From NCBI GenBank assembly GCA_010093485.1, contig MU001494.1, positions 1,767,937-1,831,936 on the forward strand: 64,000 nucleotides of DNA, read 5' to 3'. Below the pieces are notes generated by a model that was not told where the DNA came from, did not search any database, and saw only the letters and a program-made list of their open reading frames with translations. The position numbers and the translations under genes were made by a program. The stretch comes from Karstenula rhodostoma CBS 690.94. Taxonomy: Eukaryota > Ascomycota > Dothideomycetes > Pleosporales > Didymosphaeriaceae. Of the stretch, positions 30,664 to 40,918 are shown one piece after another (positions within the stretch are counted from its first letter, which is position 1; each line of letters opens with the position of its first letter).

Positions 30664-33600
30664 GGCGGGCGTCTTTGTGCTGCGGGTTAGTACGCTGTGT
30701 TGAAGTCGAAGTTCTGAAGTCGAAGTGTGATTTTTCGGTGTGCGCCAAGATCGCGGCTGCCCGAAAGGCTAAGCGAGGGTTAGCGCCGAAGCTATGGCGC
30801 TAGCGGGACCCTCATGCAACGATTAGGACATGATTATGCCGCGGATGTTGAGACTGATGATCGTGAGGATTACGCGTAACGATTATTAGGGGATCAATGG
30901 TCATGGAGAGACGACCAGGTGTTCCACAGACTCGCGTCCCTGCTGTTACTAAGATGGTTTGACAGAGATTACCAAAGGCGGCTGGGGCAAATTATTGCAA
31001 ACACCTCACCAATTGTGTGGATCAGCCTAAGTCGCATGATGCCACTGTGCACATAGATGCGGGGATCTATTCTGTTTTTCTTCTAGTTTAGACATGGAGG
31101 AGAATGGCCTTCCCGTGGTTCTCACACAACAGTTTCAAATATATGCACACAGGGTTCTGCATTACCGTCATGTGTCTACATGTTATTGTACTGCTAGTGT
31201 GATTAGAGCAGAATATCGAAGTGTAGATGTCTGTTTAGAGATGCCCACAGTGTGCTTGAATGTATGAGCAACCGGGCGAGGTAATGACATGATTGGGGGC
31301 GTAGTTTGAGATTTTGCCCGAGTGTCGGTTATCGCGGCAGATTGGGCGATAGCTGTATGATCTGAGGATACTGTACGCAAAATAAGTTTTCAGGTGTCGT
31401 TGCCTCGTCGAGTCATGAGATCATGTACCTAAGTGTCGGTAACTTTCTACATGAATGGGTCACTGCATGCCCATCCCGTCTTTCCTCGTAAAATCTGGAA
31501 GGTATTGACTAGACCTGATGGGCATTGTCAAGGGTGCCATTGTTATATTACAACCTTCAACCCAAAACAGACGTGCCGGACGGTAGAGTAGGTCAAGGGT
31601 TAGCTTAAGGCACTGAGGCAATTCATCAAAATATAGGTCGAGACGAGACAGAGCCGTCGGGAATGAGAGTAGAGGGCTACGTTGTCTAGTAAGAAAGCTG
31701 GCTTTCTCGGCAACCCACCCCCGTGTTACCCCGGGACATACTGTACTCGCTTACATGCGGAAAGATTTCTAGCAACCGTGGGCACTGGCATCCACTGATC
31801 TTCCTCTTAGGTGCAAGAAAGAGGTAGTGAAGACCTGCGCACGAAGGTGTGAACATATAGTATAGTCATCTGTAGATTCTCGGACACCAGCAGTTCCCAA
31901 GGCAGGTGGTCGAGTTATGGCAATGCGTACGCGATCCCGTACCTTCTGCTTCTGCTCTTACTTCGCGTCGCCTAAGCATAGGGTCTGTGCTCCGGCGTCC
32001 TGCGTGTTTCAACGGGTGCTGCCAAAATGCCGGCGTTGAAATGGAGAGTTTCGGAATCGGACAATATCATGTGTGGTTGGCGACGCGTGCAGCTCCAAAG
32101 GGCTTCGGGTTGGTAGCGACGCAAGCGAGCTACACAGCATGTAGCTGCGAAGCGGTGTAGAGGAGTGTTGCAAGACTTCGCAGCTGACACACTCATAGGT
32201 CGCATATGGGCTGGCTGTGGCTACTGATTGGGGTCAGGCAGCGAAGACGACAATATGCGCGACAAATCTCTTCCTAGAAGGATCTGAAACAAGAGGATAG
32301 GCGATCTTGCCGTCGCAAGTTTCGCGTGCTCACCCCGCCAACCAATCTCGTGTTTCACAATCACCTGTGCTGTCGGACAATTTTCTGAGTACGGCGACAT
32401 CGCACTGGCGCTGGAGTCGAATGAGAGTCCGAGGGCCAGCACGGGAAGAGCGTACCGTGGGCTGGTCACGGTTGGAACGGAGTCCCGTCTAGGGCAACCA
32501 GGCTGGCTCCGTGCGCAGAGCCTCCAGGCGCACGGCCAGGAAGAGGACTCTGAACTGTCACGGAACATGGGCGCGGGCATAGTCGTCCGGGGAGTGGAGA
32601 TGCATGCTGTGTGTTGTGCATGGCGGGCATTGTGCTGCCATAACAAAGGTCGCTGCTGATGCAGGGCAGCTGTGAGCGTTGGATGGTCTTGCCACACGAG
32701 CAGCGAACGGCCGAACGCGCCTTCTAAAATTAGACAAACGCGGCGCATATGCACAAAGAATACGCTCGTCGCAAGCATCGCAAAGACACACGCAGAGCGA
32801 GCAACGCCGTCGCAAACAGCATCGCACGGCAGCGAGCCTCGAGAACAATTCCAGCAGAGCTGCAACGACGTGGTTGCGTGGTGCAGCGACAGTTGCCAAG
32901 CCGAACGCTTCGCGCACAGACGCCCCTGTCGTCTATTTTTGGGTGGTGCTGGGCGCTGTTCAGGGCTGCGATTGGCCGAGGCGAAGCGCTGTCCTCTCAC
33001 ACGTCCTCCAGACTGTCCACTCCAGCGGCCAGCGAGCGACGCCCGTCGCCCATCCTCTTCAACCACAGCGAAAGCGCCGCCGCGCAACCCCCTCCACAAC
33101 AACACCCACGGCGCCAGGCCGACTCTCTCGCCTCCGTCGGTCGTACCTGCCCCCGTCGTCCTCGCCGATTCTGCGCTCCTGCCTCGCCGTCCTCGACCAT
33201 CGCATCGCGACAACCGACGACCGACGACCGCTCCCACGACGCTGAGCACACGGCCCGTGAACGTCGCTTCTGCTTCACCCGCGCACCTCCGGGGCTCTTT
33301 GTTCCCAGTCGCTCCCTACTGCGCTAGCTGAGAATCTGGTATTCTCGTTTCAACTCCACCACACAGGTCTAATCTGCTGTTGGTCGTCGGTACGTCTGCC
33401 TCTGCTGCCCCGGCCACTGTCTCTGCCTCTCGTCGGGTTCTGCCGCACCCGTTCCAATTTGCTCTTTGTCTGTAGACTCGCGACGAGGCGTACATGTTGC
33501 TGCGCCCTGTGTTGCTCGGCTGCCATCGCTGCCGCTACGCTTCCGCGCCGCGGCGGCTAGTCTACATAACCGGTTCTTCTACCTTTGGCTCGTCCCTGCA

Positions 33601-33845
33601 GTTCTTAGCCCCTGCGATGTCGACTTCACGACATGGCGACCATTTAATTAGTCTTCAATGCTAACGACGCGTCACTCAAAAGGGCACTTCTTACACGTAA
33701 TATTTCCTTCTCTTCGAAACGGCTCAGACGCACACCTCCGTGCCAGACCCCCCAACATTGCACATCCAGTCCACCACCGTGGCCTACTAAAACAAACCGT
33801 CGCTCGCCCAGGTCGGGGCCGCTTGTCGGAGCCCGCAGACCCAGC
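30664..33845. other. Intergenic, 3.2 kb
   Basis: This is the divergent region between rpl4 (-) and the phosphatase gene (+). From about 32220 onward it is GC-rich and carries long overlapping frames on both strands. These frames have Arg/Ser/Pro/Ala-biased products with no family resemblance, so I read them as chance frames in promoter and 5' UTR sequence. I see no other gene. Confidence 0.5.
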
Positions 33846-36800
33846 ATGCAAACAAGTCCGAGGTCCTTTGCGATGCCCTCGTTTGGCGCGGTATTTGGAG
33901 AAAACGCACGCAACACCCACCTGAAACCATTGCCCAGCGCAGACAGCACAAGCGCACATGGCACAATAACAAGGCCGCATACGAGTGGGAGCGCAATCCC
34001 TTTCTCTTCGTTCCACATCCACCGCGACAGCCGGGACAGCACTTCAACTGCCTCGTCGGACAACTCGCCGACAACGACGATATCCACCATGGACTCCTCT
34101 TCGGTAACAGACCCATCGCCGGGCCCGTCGCCCGAGTCGCCGGTTGCGAAGACTGCGACGTCCTTCGTCGCTGATTTCCGGTCGCGCAGGACAGACAATG
34201 GTTCCCAAGAGTCGTCACCGAGTACCTTCTTCGAGCTGCAAAGACCATCAACGCCCGCAAAGAAACCCCGCAATCTGAAGAATCTCGGAATCAACACTTC
34301 CACGTCGTTAGGCAACCTGCGCGTGAACCCCACGGCATCTCTCCCGGCAGTGGAGAAGCAGGAGAAGAATAGCTCGGCGCCTCCTTCGCCCTTATTCATC
34401 AAGCCCCCGACACCTCCTCGGCGGCGACCGTCCAACTTGAGCTTGACTATATCGACTCCCGGAAGCCAAGAGAACAAACCTATGCGCTTGGTCATTCCAT
34501 CGACGCCGTCGTTCAACCGCCCTGCGCTTCGTCACTTCCAGTCGTCTCCTTCGTTACCATTATGCTCACCTGCTGTGGGTCCGAAGAATGGAATGCAACT
34601 GCCTGTCCTGCGCCCCATCAAGCCGAGTGCACGTGGCTTGTCAGAAGTTCCGTATGAGATGGAGGAAGAGGAGGACCAAGAGCCCAATTTTGACATTCCC
34701 CAGTCGCGAGAAGAGAAGCCTGCAGCGTATCCGAACGGGCCCATTCAGATCTACCCCGAGGGTGTCTTCCTCTACTTTGAGCCAACTGCGGAGCAAGCCT
34801 GCACCTTTGATGTAATCGTCAATGTAGCTAGCGAGGTCAAAAACCCTTTCACCGCGCCTGCTACCGAATCTCAGAAAGACATCGACGCTCGTCGACTAGA
34901 CGGCCCGCCTGCTGAGAATCCAGACTTTGCGTCAATCCTCGACAGGAAGTCATCTTCCGACCAGCAGCATAGCTCACCTACGACGCCGAAAGCTACACCT
35001 GTTCTGAACACTATCCACCCTTCCGAATACGTGATAGATGGGAAGACGCACAAAACACCAGAGTACATCCACATGCTGTGGGAACACAACACTGACATCG
35101 TGTCTGATCTGTACAGACTGGTGAAGACTATGGACGAGCGAGTGCAGCAAGGCAAGCGCGTTCTTGTCCACTGCCAGTGCGGTGTCAGCCGCTCTGCTAG
35201 TCTGATCGTCGCCTACGGCTTGTATAAGAACCCTGGAATGAGTGTTCAAGAAGCGTACGACATTGTAAAAAAGCGAAGCAAGTGGATAGGGCCTAACATG
35301 AACCTCATCATGCAGCTCCAAGAGTTTCGAAATGGATTGCTCAAAGCCAACGAGAGCCGGTCGTTCAATCCAGGGTTTGGCAGACGATCGGCTGGCCTCC
35401 CCACAGGTGTATCGATGGCCACAAACCGACATTCTCCCTTCGATAGGAACATGCCCACCGGCCCCCGTACACCTCGCACTGCGCCCTTGCCGCCTGAGAC
35501 TGATATGAATCTGCAACGCGCCAGTACCGGCAACATGATGGCGATATCACCCGGACCTTTATCAGCTCCATCCGGTTCTTCGCTTTTCTCCCCTGGGTTC
35601 CGTCAATCATGGGCAGCGAGCCAGACGCAATTCGACCTTTCGCCCAAATCGTCGCCCACCGCCACACCGTATGTTGATCCCAAGGGACAGATTGTGCCGG
35701 TCTTGGCCATAACCGACAATGATTCTTCGGCCGTCGAGACTGCACAGCCCCTGGCAGAAGAGGTGCAGCCACAGCTAAGTGAGCATGAGGCAGGCCTCGA
35801 ATCATTACCTGTGCCAAACTTCTCCCGCCAATTATGTTTCAGATCAGAAGAGAGTAATCTTAAACTCGATAGACCACGGACTTCGCCAAATCTCAGCAAC
35901 CTCCTTGCTCCCTCGCAGGACCATGACTTGCCTCTACGGTCCCCTGCTGTTGCCACCTTCAATCTGGCTCCCTCACGAGACCACGACTTGCCTTTGAGGT
36001 CTCCGGGTGTAGCAACTTTCAATATACCTACTCTCGCCCCGGACCGTTCGCACGACTTGCCTCTACGGTCTCCGGCTGTTGCAACTTTCACTATCCCATC
36101 TCGTGCCCCAGACTATGCGCTCGGTGTCCCGCTTAGATCGCCTGCGAAACCAGAGTTCAATCTCAACCCATGGCCGAAGGGTTACGACTCGGACCCTTAT
36201 TCAAGATCTGACTCGCCTCCACCTCCACCATTGTCTCCGAGGACCTTTGGATTTAGTGTTCCACAGCTACATGAAGATGAAGCACCTGAGTCATACGAAG
36301 CACGCTACAACCGGGCCTCAGACGCAACAATCAGGATGCCCTCTTTCGCACCGAATACCAATGATCGGACCGAGAGCGAACTCAACTCTCCGGTCCGCAC
36401 TGAATTTTCCTCGGATATTTTTGGGCGTGAGACGGATATTGTAGAACAAGAACTAACCTCTCCGCGAGCGACTGAGTTCCACATGACGCCGCTGAAGCCG
36501 AGAGTTGCAGACGAAGACCCATTTGGCCTGGCATCCCCGAGACGCTTTGAATATCCTAACATTCTCAAAAACCGTAGTTTCGCCCAACGGGAAGCAGAGC
36601 TTGACACCGAGGCTCGTCGGCCGTCATTCCAAGCAATCCTACCGCCATCGGATCTTGCTCAACCTGAGAGCGTCAACGGGTTCGCTTCATTGAACCTTAC
36701 AGCGCAGGCACCTCCGACTATTCAAACACCCGCCTCCGCCCGTGCAAAGAGCGGAGAGCTCGACGCTCGCATTGACAGTGTTAGCCCTACGGAAGATATC

Positions 36801-37277
36801 ACGTTTTCAGAGAGTCCTTTGCCAACATTGAAGACTTCCCGACAAGAGCCTCCAGTCACACCGCCGTCTCCAAGTCAAGTATTCCTATCGACTCCACCTA
36901 AGCAAAATGGAATTCGGTCGCGATTCTCTTCACCTAATCTCCAAGAACAGCGGAAACTGCACAAGCTGCAGACCGAGATGGAGGCGATACTACCTAAGGT
37001 GACGCTGCAACCTACGCAAACTGTTGACGACCTGGATGCTCTGATGTCGCCACGTGCGGAAGAGTTCACACGCAATCCGTTTCATTTTGACCTCCAATCC
37101 CCGGCCGATGAAGTCAGCCCAACATCCTCGAATGAAACAGTCAAAGATAGTCAGAACCGTACCGAGTGGTTAGAGACGCAACAGTGGACACCACAGAAGT
37201 CGCTCGTGGAGGATCCTCGAAGCCCAGTTCAGACAGGAAGCAGTCCCATCGTGCGAAATATCTGGGACGTTCTCTGA
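33846..37277 (+). CDS. Dual-specificity (MAPK) phosphatase, Msg5-like, with long SP-repeat tail
   Basis: Intronless gene of 1143 residues. Residues 1-290 are disordered and rich in Ser/Thr-Pro. The segment with YPNGPIQIYPEGVFLYFEP starts the phosphatase region, as in yeast Msg5. The active site is HCQCGVSRSA with H442, catalytic C443 and R449, followed by the SVQEAYDIVKKRSKWIGPN helix. Such enzymes dephosphorylate the Thr and Tyr of MAP kinases and dampen pheromone and cell-wall signalling. After the domain comes about 620 residues of tail. The tail contains four tandem HDLPLRSPxVATF-type repeats (nt 35919-36170) and more spaced copies of a (L/x)SPRxxEF motif. This tail is much longer than in yeast Msg5 (489 residues in total). 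The phosphatase call is firm. Substrate specificity is inferred. Confidence 0.9.
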   Translation: MQTSPRSFAMPSFGAVFGENARNTHLKPLPSADSTSAHGTITRPHTSGSAIPFSSFHIHRDSRDSTSTASSDNSPTTTISTMDSSSVTDPSPGPSPESPVAKTATSFVADFRSRRTDNGSQESSPSTFFELQRPSTPAKKPRNLKNLGINTSTSLGNLRVNPTASLPAVEKQEKNSSAPPSPLFIKPPTPPRRRPSNLSLTISTPGSQENKPMRLVIPSTPSFNRPALRHFQSSPSLPLCSPAVGPKNGMQLPVLRPIKPSARGLSEVPYEMEEEEDQEPNFDIPQSREEKPAAYPNGPIQIYPEGVFLYFEPTAEQACTFDVIVNVASEVKNPFTAPATESQKDIDARRLDGPPAENPDFASILDRKSSSDQQHSSPTTPKATPVLNTIHPSEYVIDGKTHKTPEYIHMLWEHNTDIVSDLYRLVKTMDERVQQGKRVLVHCQCGVSRSASLIVAYGLYKNPGMSVQEAYDIVKKRSKWIGPNMNLIMQLQEFRNGLLKANESRSFNPGFGRRSAGLPTGVSMATNRHSPFDRNMPTGPRTPRTAPLPPETDMNLQRASTGNMMAISPGPLSAPSGSSLFSPGFRQSWAASQTQFDLSPKSSPTATPYVDPKGQIVPVLAITDNDSSAVETAQPLAEEVQPQLSEHEAGLESLPVPNFSRQLCFRSEESNLKLDRPRTSPNLSNLLAPSQDHDLPLRSPAVATFNLAPSRDHDLPLRSPGVATFNIPTLAPDRSHDLPLRSPAVATFTIPSRAPDYALGVPLRSPAKPEFNLNPWPKGYDSDPYSRSDSPPPPPLSPRTFGFSVPQLHEDEAPESYEARYNRASDATIRMPSFAPNTNDRTESELNSPVRTEFSSDIFGRETDIVEQELTSPRATEFHMTPLKPRVADEDPFGLASPRRFEYPNILKNRSFAQREAELDTEARRPSFQAILPPSDLAQPESVNGFASLNLTAQAPPTIQTPASARAKSGELDARIDSVSPTEDITFSESPLPTLKTSRQEPPVTPPSPSQVFLSTPPKQNGIRSRFSSPNLQEQRKLHKLQTEMEAILPKVTLQPTQTVDDLDALMSPRAEEFTRNPFHFDLQSPADEVSPTSSNETVKDSQNRTEWLETQQWTPQKSLVEDPRSPVQTGSSPIVRNIWDVL
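35919..36170 (+). repeat. Coding tandem repeats in phosphatase tail
   Basis: Three near-copies of the codons for HDLPLRSPAVATFN begin at about 35922, 35982 and 36051 (60-69 bp apart). A fourth, degenerate copy (VPLRSPAKPEFN) begins at about 36127. Synonymous differences (CTACGG, TTGAGG and CTACGG for Leu-Arg) show the copies are not recent and that the peptide is held by selection. Confidence 0.85.
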
Positions 37278-38481
37278 GGAGCCAAAATCGCGAACAATTT
37301 TCAAAGCCCTGGCTAATTTTCATACATTCCCTGTTGGATGTCGACCTCGAAAGATTTGCCGAGTTCGAAAATCAACTAGGTCGTCGCGATCTTTTGGTAG
37401 GACTTGCCGCCGAAGGAGACACCACGGCTCGATTCCCGAGCCGACAGCATTGTGCTGGGGACCAGTGCACCGATCCTCCAGCCACCAACTGACATGCGAA
37501 TCTATCGCTTGAAACGGGCCTCGAGCATGGGTCGAACGACAAGTCAAAGCCACGGTCTTAGTGTCGTATTCATGCTATCCCCATGCGACATCCGTGCGCG
37601 CAAAGCCCGCCGCGTAACACTGCTTGCGTATAGCGCGGCCAGCATTCTTCCTTTGTTTCTTACCTCTTCTTCTTCCCATTGGTTTTATTGCGGAGGCATA
37701 GCGGGGGCACCGTGTGCACCCTCACTTAATGTTCTAGTCTCTAGTTTCTAGTACACGCAAACCTCCACCACGCTCATTACGCCTTTCACACCTTCATATC
37801 CTACACACTCAACATTCTCTGTCCCTTTCCTGCCCATCACATACTCTCACATGATTTCTCTTACACCGACATCTGTTTTCCTTTTTACGAACTCTGCGCT
37901 GCGCTACCCTACGGCGAGCAAAGAAGCCGCGCTAACTCGCGCTTCTCAACCTCCGACCTGTACATACGGTGCGCAGGATTGGCTTGGGCGCAACGGGTGG
38001 TCAGCTGTTTTGCATCTCTTATGTCGCTTTCTTTACTTTGAACTGTTTTCATGTTCGGATCGCGCATTCATAGTCCCAAGGGACTGGTTTGAAGGGCTTT
38101 GGATAGCCTTGGAGTATGCCTTTTTGATTGGAATTGGATTGACTGGTTGATGGGTCTGGAGCAAAAGGGCCGCGTGGGGTTCGTTCTGGATTCCTCTTGG
38201 GTTGGGAAGGGTTATCTCAGGCGAGGCCAGTGTAGATGAATTGACAGTCTATACATGTACTGCATTTTGCGTGTTTGTGAAAATAGTTGGTGATGATTAC
38301 CGTGACATGCGACTCTCAAGCCGTCATTTCATCGGCTGGGTGGAAGGTAAGGTCGACGTGGGATTTTGCAAAAGATTGACTTTTTCGAGGCATGCCTTTA
38401 ATCCAGATGCATGTTTTCCACAGGTGCGCGTGTCACATGTGCTCCGGCAGGGCAAAGAGCACATATTACCCGCTCTGCAAC
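37278..38481. other. Intergenic downstream of phosphatase gene
   Basis: This is 3' UTR and spacer. One possible degenerate unit of the tandem array is hinted at by TCTATACA (38248-38255) followed 40 bp later by GGTGATGATTACC (38289-38301). There is no TTTTAG box at the expected place. I see no gene. Confidence 0.45.
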
Positions 38482-38592
38482 TTTTAGACCATCACAGTTT
38501 CAATAGCCCTTTTACGTGCCCAGGAGGGGGGCGCGAGAACTGGGAAGCAGCAGTCTCAATCCATGCACGTTGCTCCTTCTCAGTGTGTACAT

Positions 38593-38608
38593 GGTGATGA
38601 TCATCACC
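38593..38608. promoter_or_regulatory. Perfect 16-bp palindrome (array dyad)
   Basis: GGTGATGATCATCACC is its own reverse complement. Degenerate versions occur at the same relative place in the other array units, for example GGTGATG-ggcg-TCATCACC at 39603-39621 and AAGATG-n8-CATCTT at 39857-39876. It could bind a dimeric protein or fold as an RNA hairpin. Confidence 0.6.
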
Positions 38609-40235
38609 GTAGTCGACAAATGTACAGCATGACGACATCTTCGCGGATGAGGTTTCGAGACCTGGACCGAAAGAACGCGCAAAGCCATGCGCATCTATGT
38701 CACCGGATTTTCGTCCCGCTTCCCCATGTACTGCTACTCACTGGGTTTTTAGTCTCTGCACAACTGCAGACGAGCGGTGCTGTGAAGCTTCAACGAGAGT
38801 GGTGTTGGTTTTATACCCGAGTCTATCAGCCTCAAGGGCTTGTGGAGATGGATATCATCATCGTCAGTACGCAATCGGTAGAAGCGGTGCGTGGTAGGCG
38901 GCGTGCAGGGGGCTGCTTCGTGCGTTAGGGAAACGCGGGCGGGAACGTGCCATGTGTGTCTTCGTGATGGTTTTTCAGTCCACGACCTCATCGATCTCCA
39001 CAATCATGGCTTTTAGTCCTCGTGAGCGGGGTGACGTGCAGTGCGAATACGACAGGAGTAGGGATGTGGGGATATATAGCTCGACTTGACTTGACTTGGC
39101 AGGCTTCAGTATTAGGAGGTGGTGATGAGCATCTTCGTCCTCCCTTGTCGGTCTTTACGGGGGCTGTGCGGGGAACGAAGGCAGGCGGACATGCTATCTC
39201 GGGATACAATGTTTACTCCAGCACCGCCATGGTGTAGAGCCGGGGTATCCTTTTTGAGAACTCAAGAGGAGGTGTAGTGTGCAGCAGAGGTGAAACGGCA
39301 CGCGGCTTTTATACTTTACTTCTAGTATCAGTCATAACGGCGACGACGACGATCATCATCATCTGCATTCCTTCTTACGCTGTGACAGTCGCTTTTCCTC
39401 ACATATTGGCTATTTCCACCCTGCTGCGCGGGAAGCAACAGCACAGAGCACATCGTGTGCATCCAGCCGTTGTTTTGGTTCCCCAGACCCATGTCGCTTT
39501 TGGAGAATAGCTTTTAGTACTCCAAGAGTATCTGTTGTGTGGAGAGAAAGGTCGACGAAAAGGGAGACTTTATACCATGCGTTATCTGGCTGATGGAAGA
39601 TTGGTGATGGGCGTCATCACCAGGCAAGCTCTCCCCAGTGGGGTATCGTGGAGAACATGTATGGGCCCTCGAAGTTTTTGGACGGGCAGCGCCAGCGGCG
39701 GACATGCATTGTTTCTTCGTGGCTTCTATTCTCCAGCGCCATGGATCTCCAGCTGTGAAGATTTTAGTGCCTGAAGGCTGTGAGGTGTGGAGAGGCCCCT
39801 GAGCAGAGAAACGCCGACCTTTTATACCTGCCCTCCTCTAACGTTGAGAGCTGTTGAAGATGGTGTGTATCATCTTTGTGAGCGTGTTCGTCTTCGTCGC
39901 TGTATCACGTCAACGGGCAAGGTGGCCGAGGGACTTCATGTTGCCATGTGCGCGAAAAAACAAACCAGGCGGACATGTAGCTATCTTCTCATGCTTTCTG
40001 GTTGGACAGCGCCATGTGCCGATGCGATTCCTATTTTAGTGCCTCATACCTGGCAAGTGTGTGTTGTGAGACAGGATTGCAAAGACGAATGCGGCTTTTT
40101 ATATCCCAGTGGCATCTAAGAAGCTGGGTAAGCATGGTGGAGATGATGACGATTATGAAGACCACCTTTGATGGCATGTGTATGTTGAAGATCGTGCCGT
40201 TTGCAGGTATAAAGACATCAATTGTCAGGGTTTAC

Positions 40236-40247
40236 TTTTTTTTTTTT
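40236..40247 (+). repeat. T12 homopolymer in last array unit
   Basis: Twelve consecutive T lie between the dyad and the next TTTTAGT box of the unit that starts at 40034. No other unit carries such a run. Confidence 0.85.
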
Positions 40248-40918
40248 ACGAAAAGCGGGGGCACAAAGCGGCCATATTGTCGCGCGTCTTGTGTTTTAGT
40301 CCACTACTCCATTCTGGATATCCAAGTTCAGTTTTAGTTCTCAGTGAAGGCAAGTTTTGTGAGGTATGGTAGAGGGAGAAGTGCGTGCATTTATAGCTGG
40401 CCTTCCCTTACTTTGATGGGTGATGGGGGTGGTTGTCATCGTTATGATTTTCGATACGTGATACAGATAAGAGAACTGCCTATGATGTGGCGTGCAAAAC
40501 CACGCCCTGTCTCGTCGAGGAGGAAGCAAAGGCACTGCCAAGAACATGAGTGCTGGGTAACACGTGTATGGTCCAACGGCTCTATGAGTTCTTCGAAGTT
40601 GGGTTTCATAGCTGGGGGGGGGCTTGTGGTATAGAGAGTCATGTAGTATCTAGCCAGACTAGTACAACATATAATCCAGTGAGAAGTGGCGGTGTTCATA
40701 ATCATCACTCTAAGACATGCAACGTTGATTATGGCATATGTAATTGAGGTATGTTTCGGAGCGACAATAAGCACAAGATTGTTACATCAATCATGGAATG
40801 GCGAATTGGAACGTTTTCAACAATTTTCTGTTGATCTTGACTTGCTCTGAGTTGGTATCATAAGGAAAGGTCGTCAATGCTAGAGATACAGTAAAGATAT
40901 AAGAAATAATCGTTCTGA

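Larger units (their letters stand above)
38482..40440 (+). repeat. Diverged tandem array, about 255-bp units with TTTTAGT, TATA and dyad boxes
   Basis: TTTTAG(T) boxes lie at 38482, 38747, 39011, 39512, 39762, 40034, 40294 and 40332, with a variant TTTTTGAG at 39251. In seven units a TATA-like box (mostly TTTATA) follows 57-64 bp later: 38810, 39072, 39308, 39569, 39821, 40098 and 40390. A GATGATG/CATCATC dyad then follows 25-49 bp after each TATA box: 38847, 39121, 39345, 39603, 39857, 40142 and 40415. A perfect copy GGTGATGATCATCACC is at 38593. GGCGGACATG recurs at 39184, 39697 and 39968. A (C)CAGCRCCATG-like box precedes TTTTAGT in several units. Sequence between boxes is not alignable by eye. 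No long reading frame crosses units. The elements are seen directly; function is not known. Confidence 0.75.

Noticed and set aside
32221..33249. Long minus-strand frame (342 codons) and overlapping plus-strand frames of about 190-220 codons
   Set aside because: The frames overlap each other in a GC-rich region. Their products are biased to Arg, Ser, Ala and Pro and show no domain or splice logic. The region is better read as promoter and leader of the phosphatase gene.
37851..38150. 99-codon frame downstream of the phosphatase
   Set aside because: It probably lies in 3' UTR. There is a hydrophobic stretch but no clear signal peptide and no conserved block.
38482..40440. Array read as a box C/D snoRNA cluster
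   Set aside because: GATGA sequences resemble C boxes, but matching CTGA D boxes at snoRNA distance and terminal stems are not consistent across units.
38482..40440. Array read as a CRISPR array
   Set aside because: The genome is eukaryotic, units are about 255 bp and diverged, and there are no identical short repeats with unique spacers.
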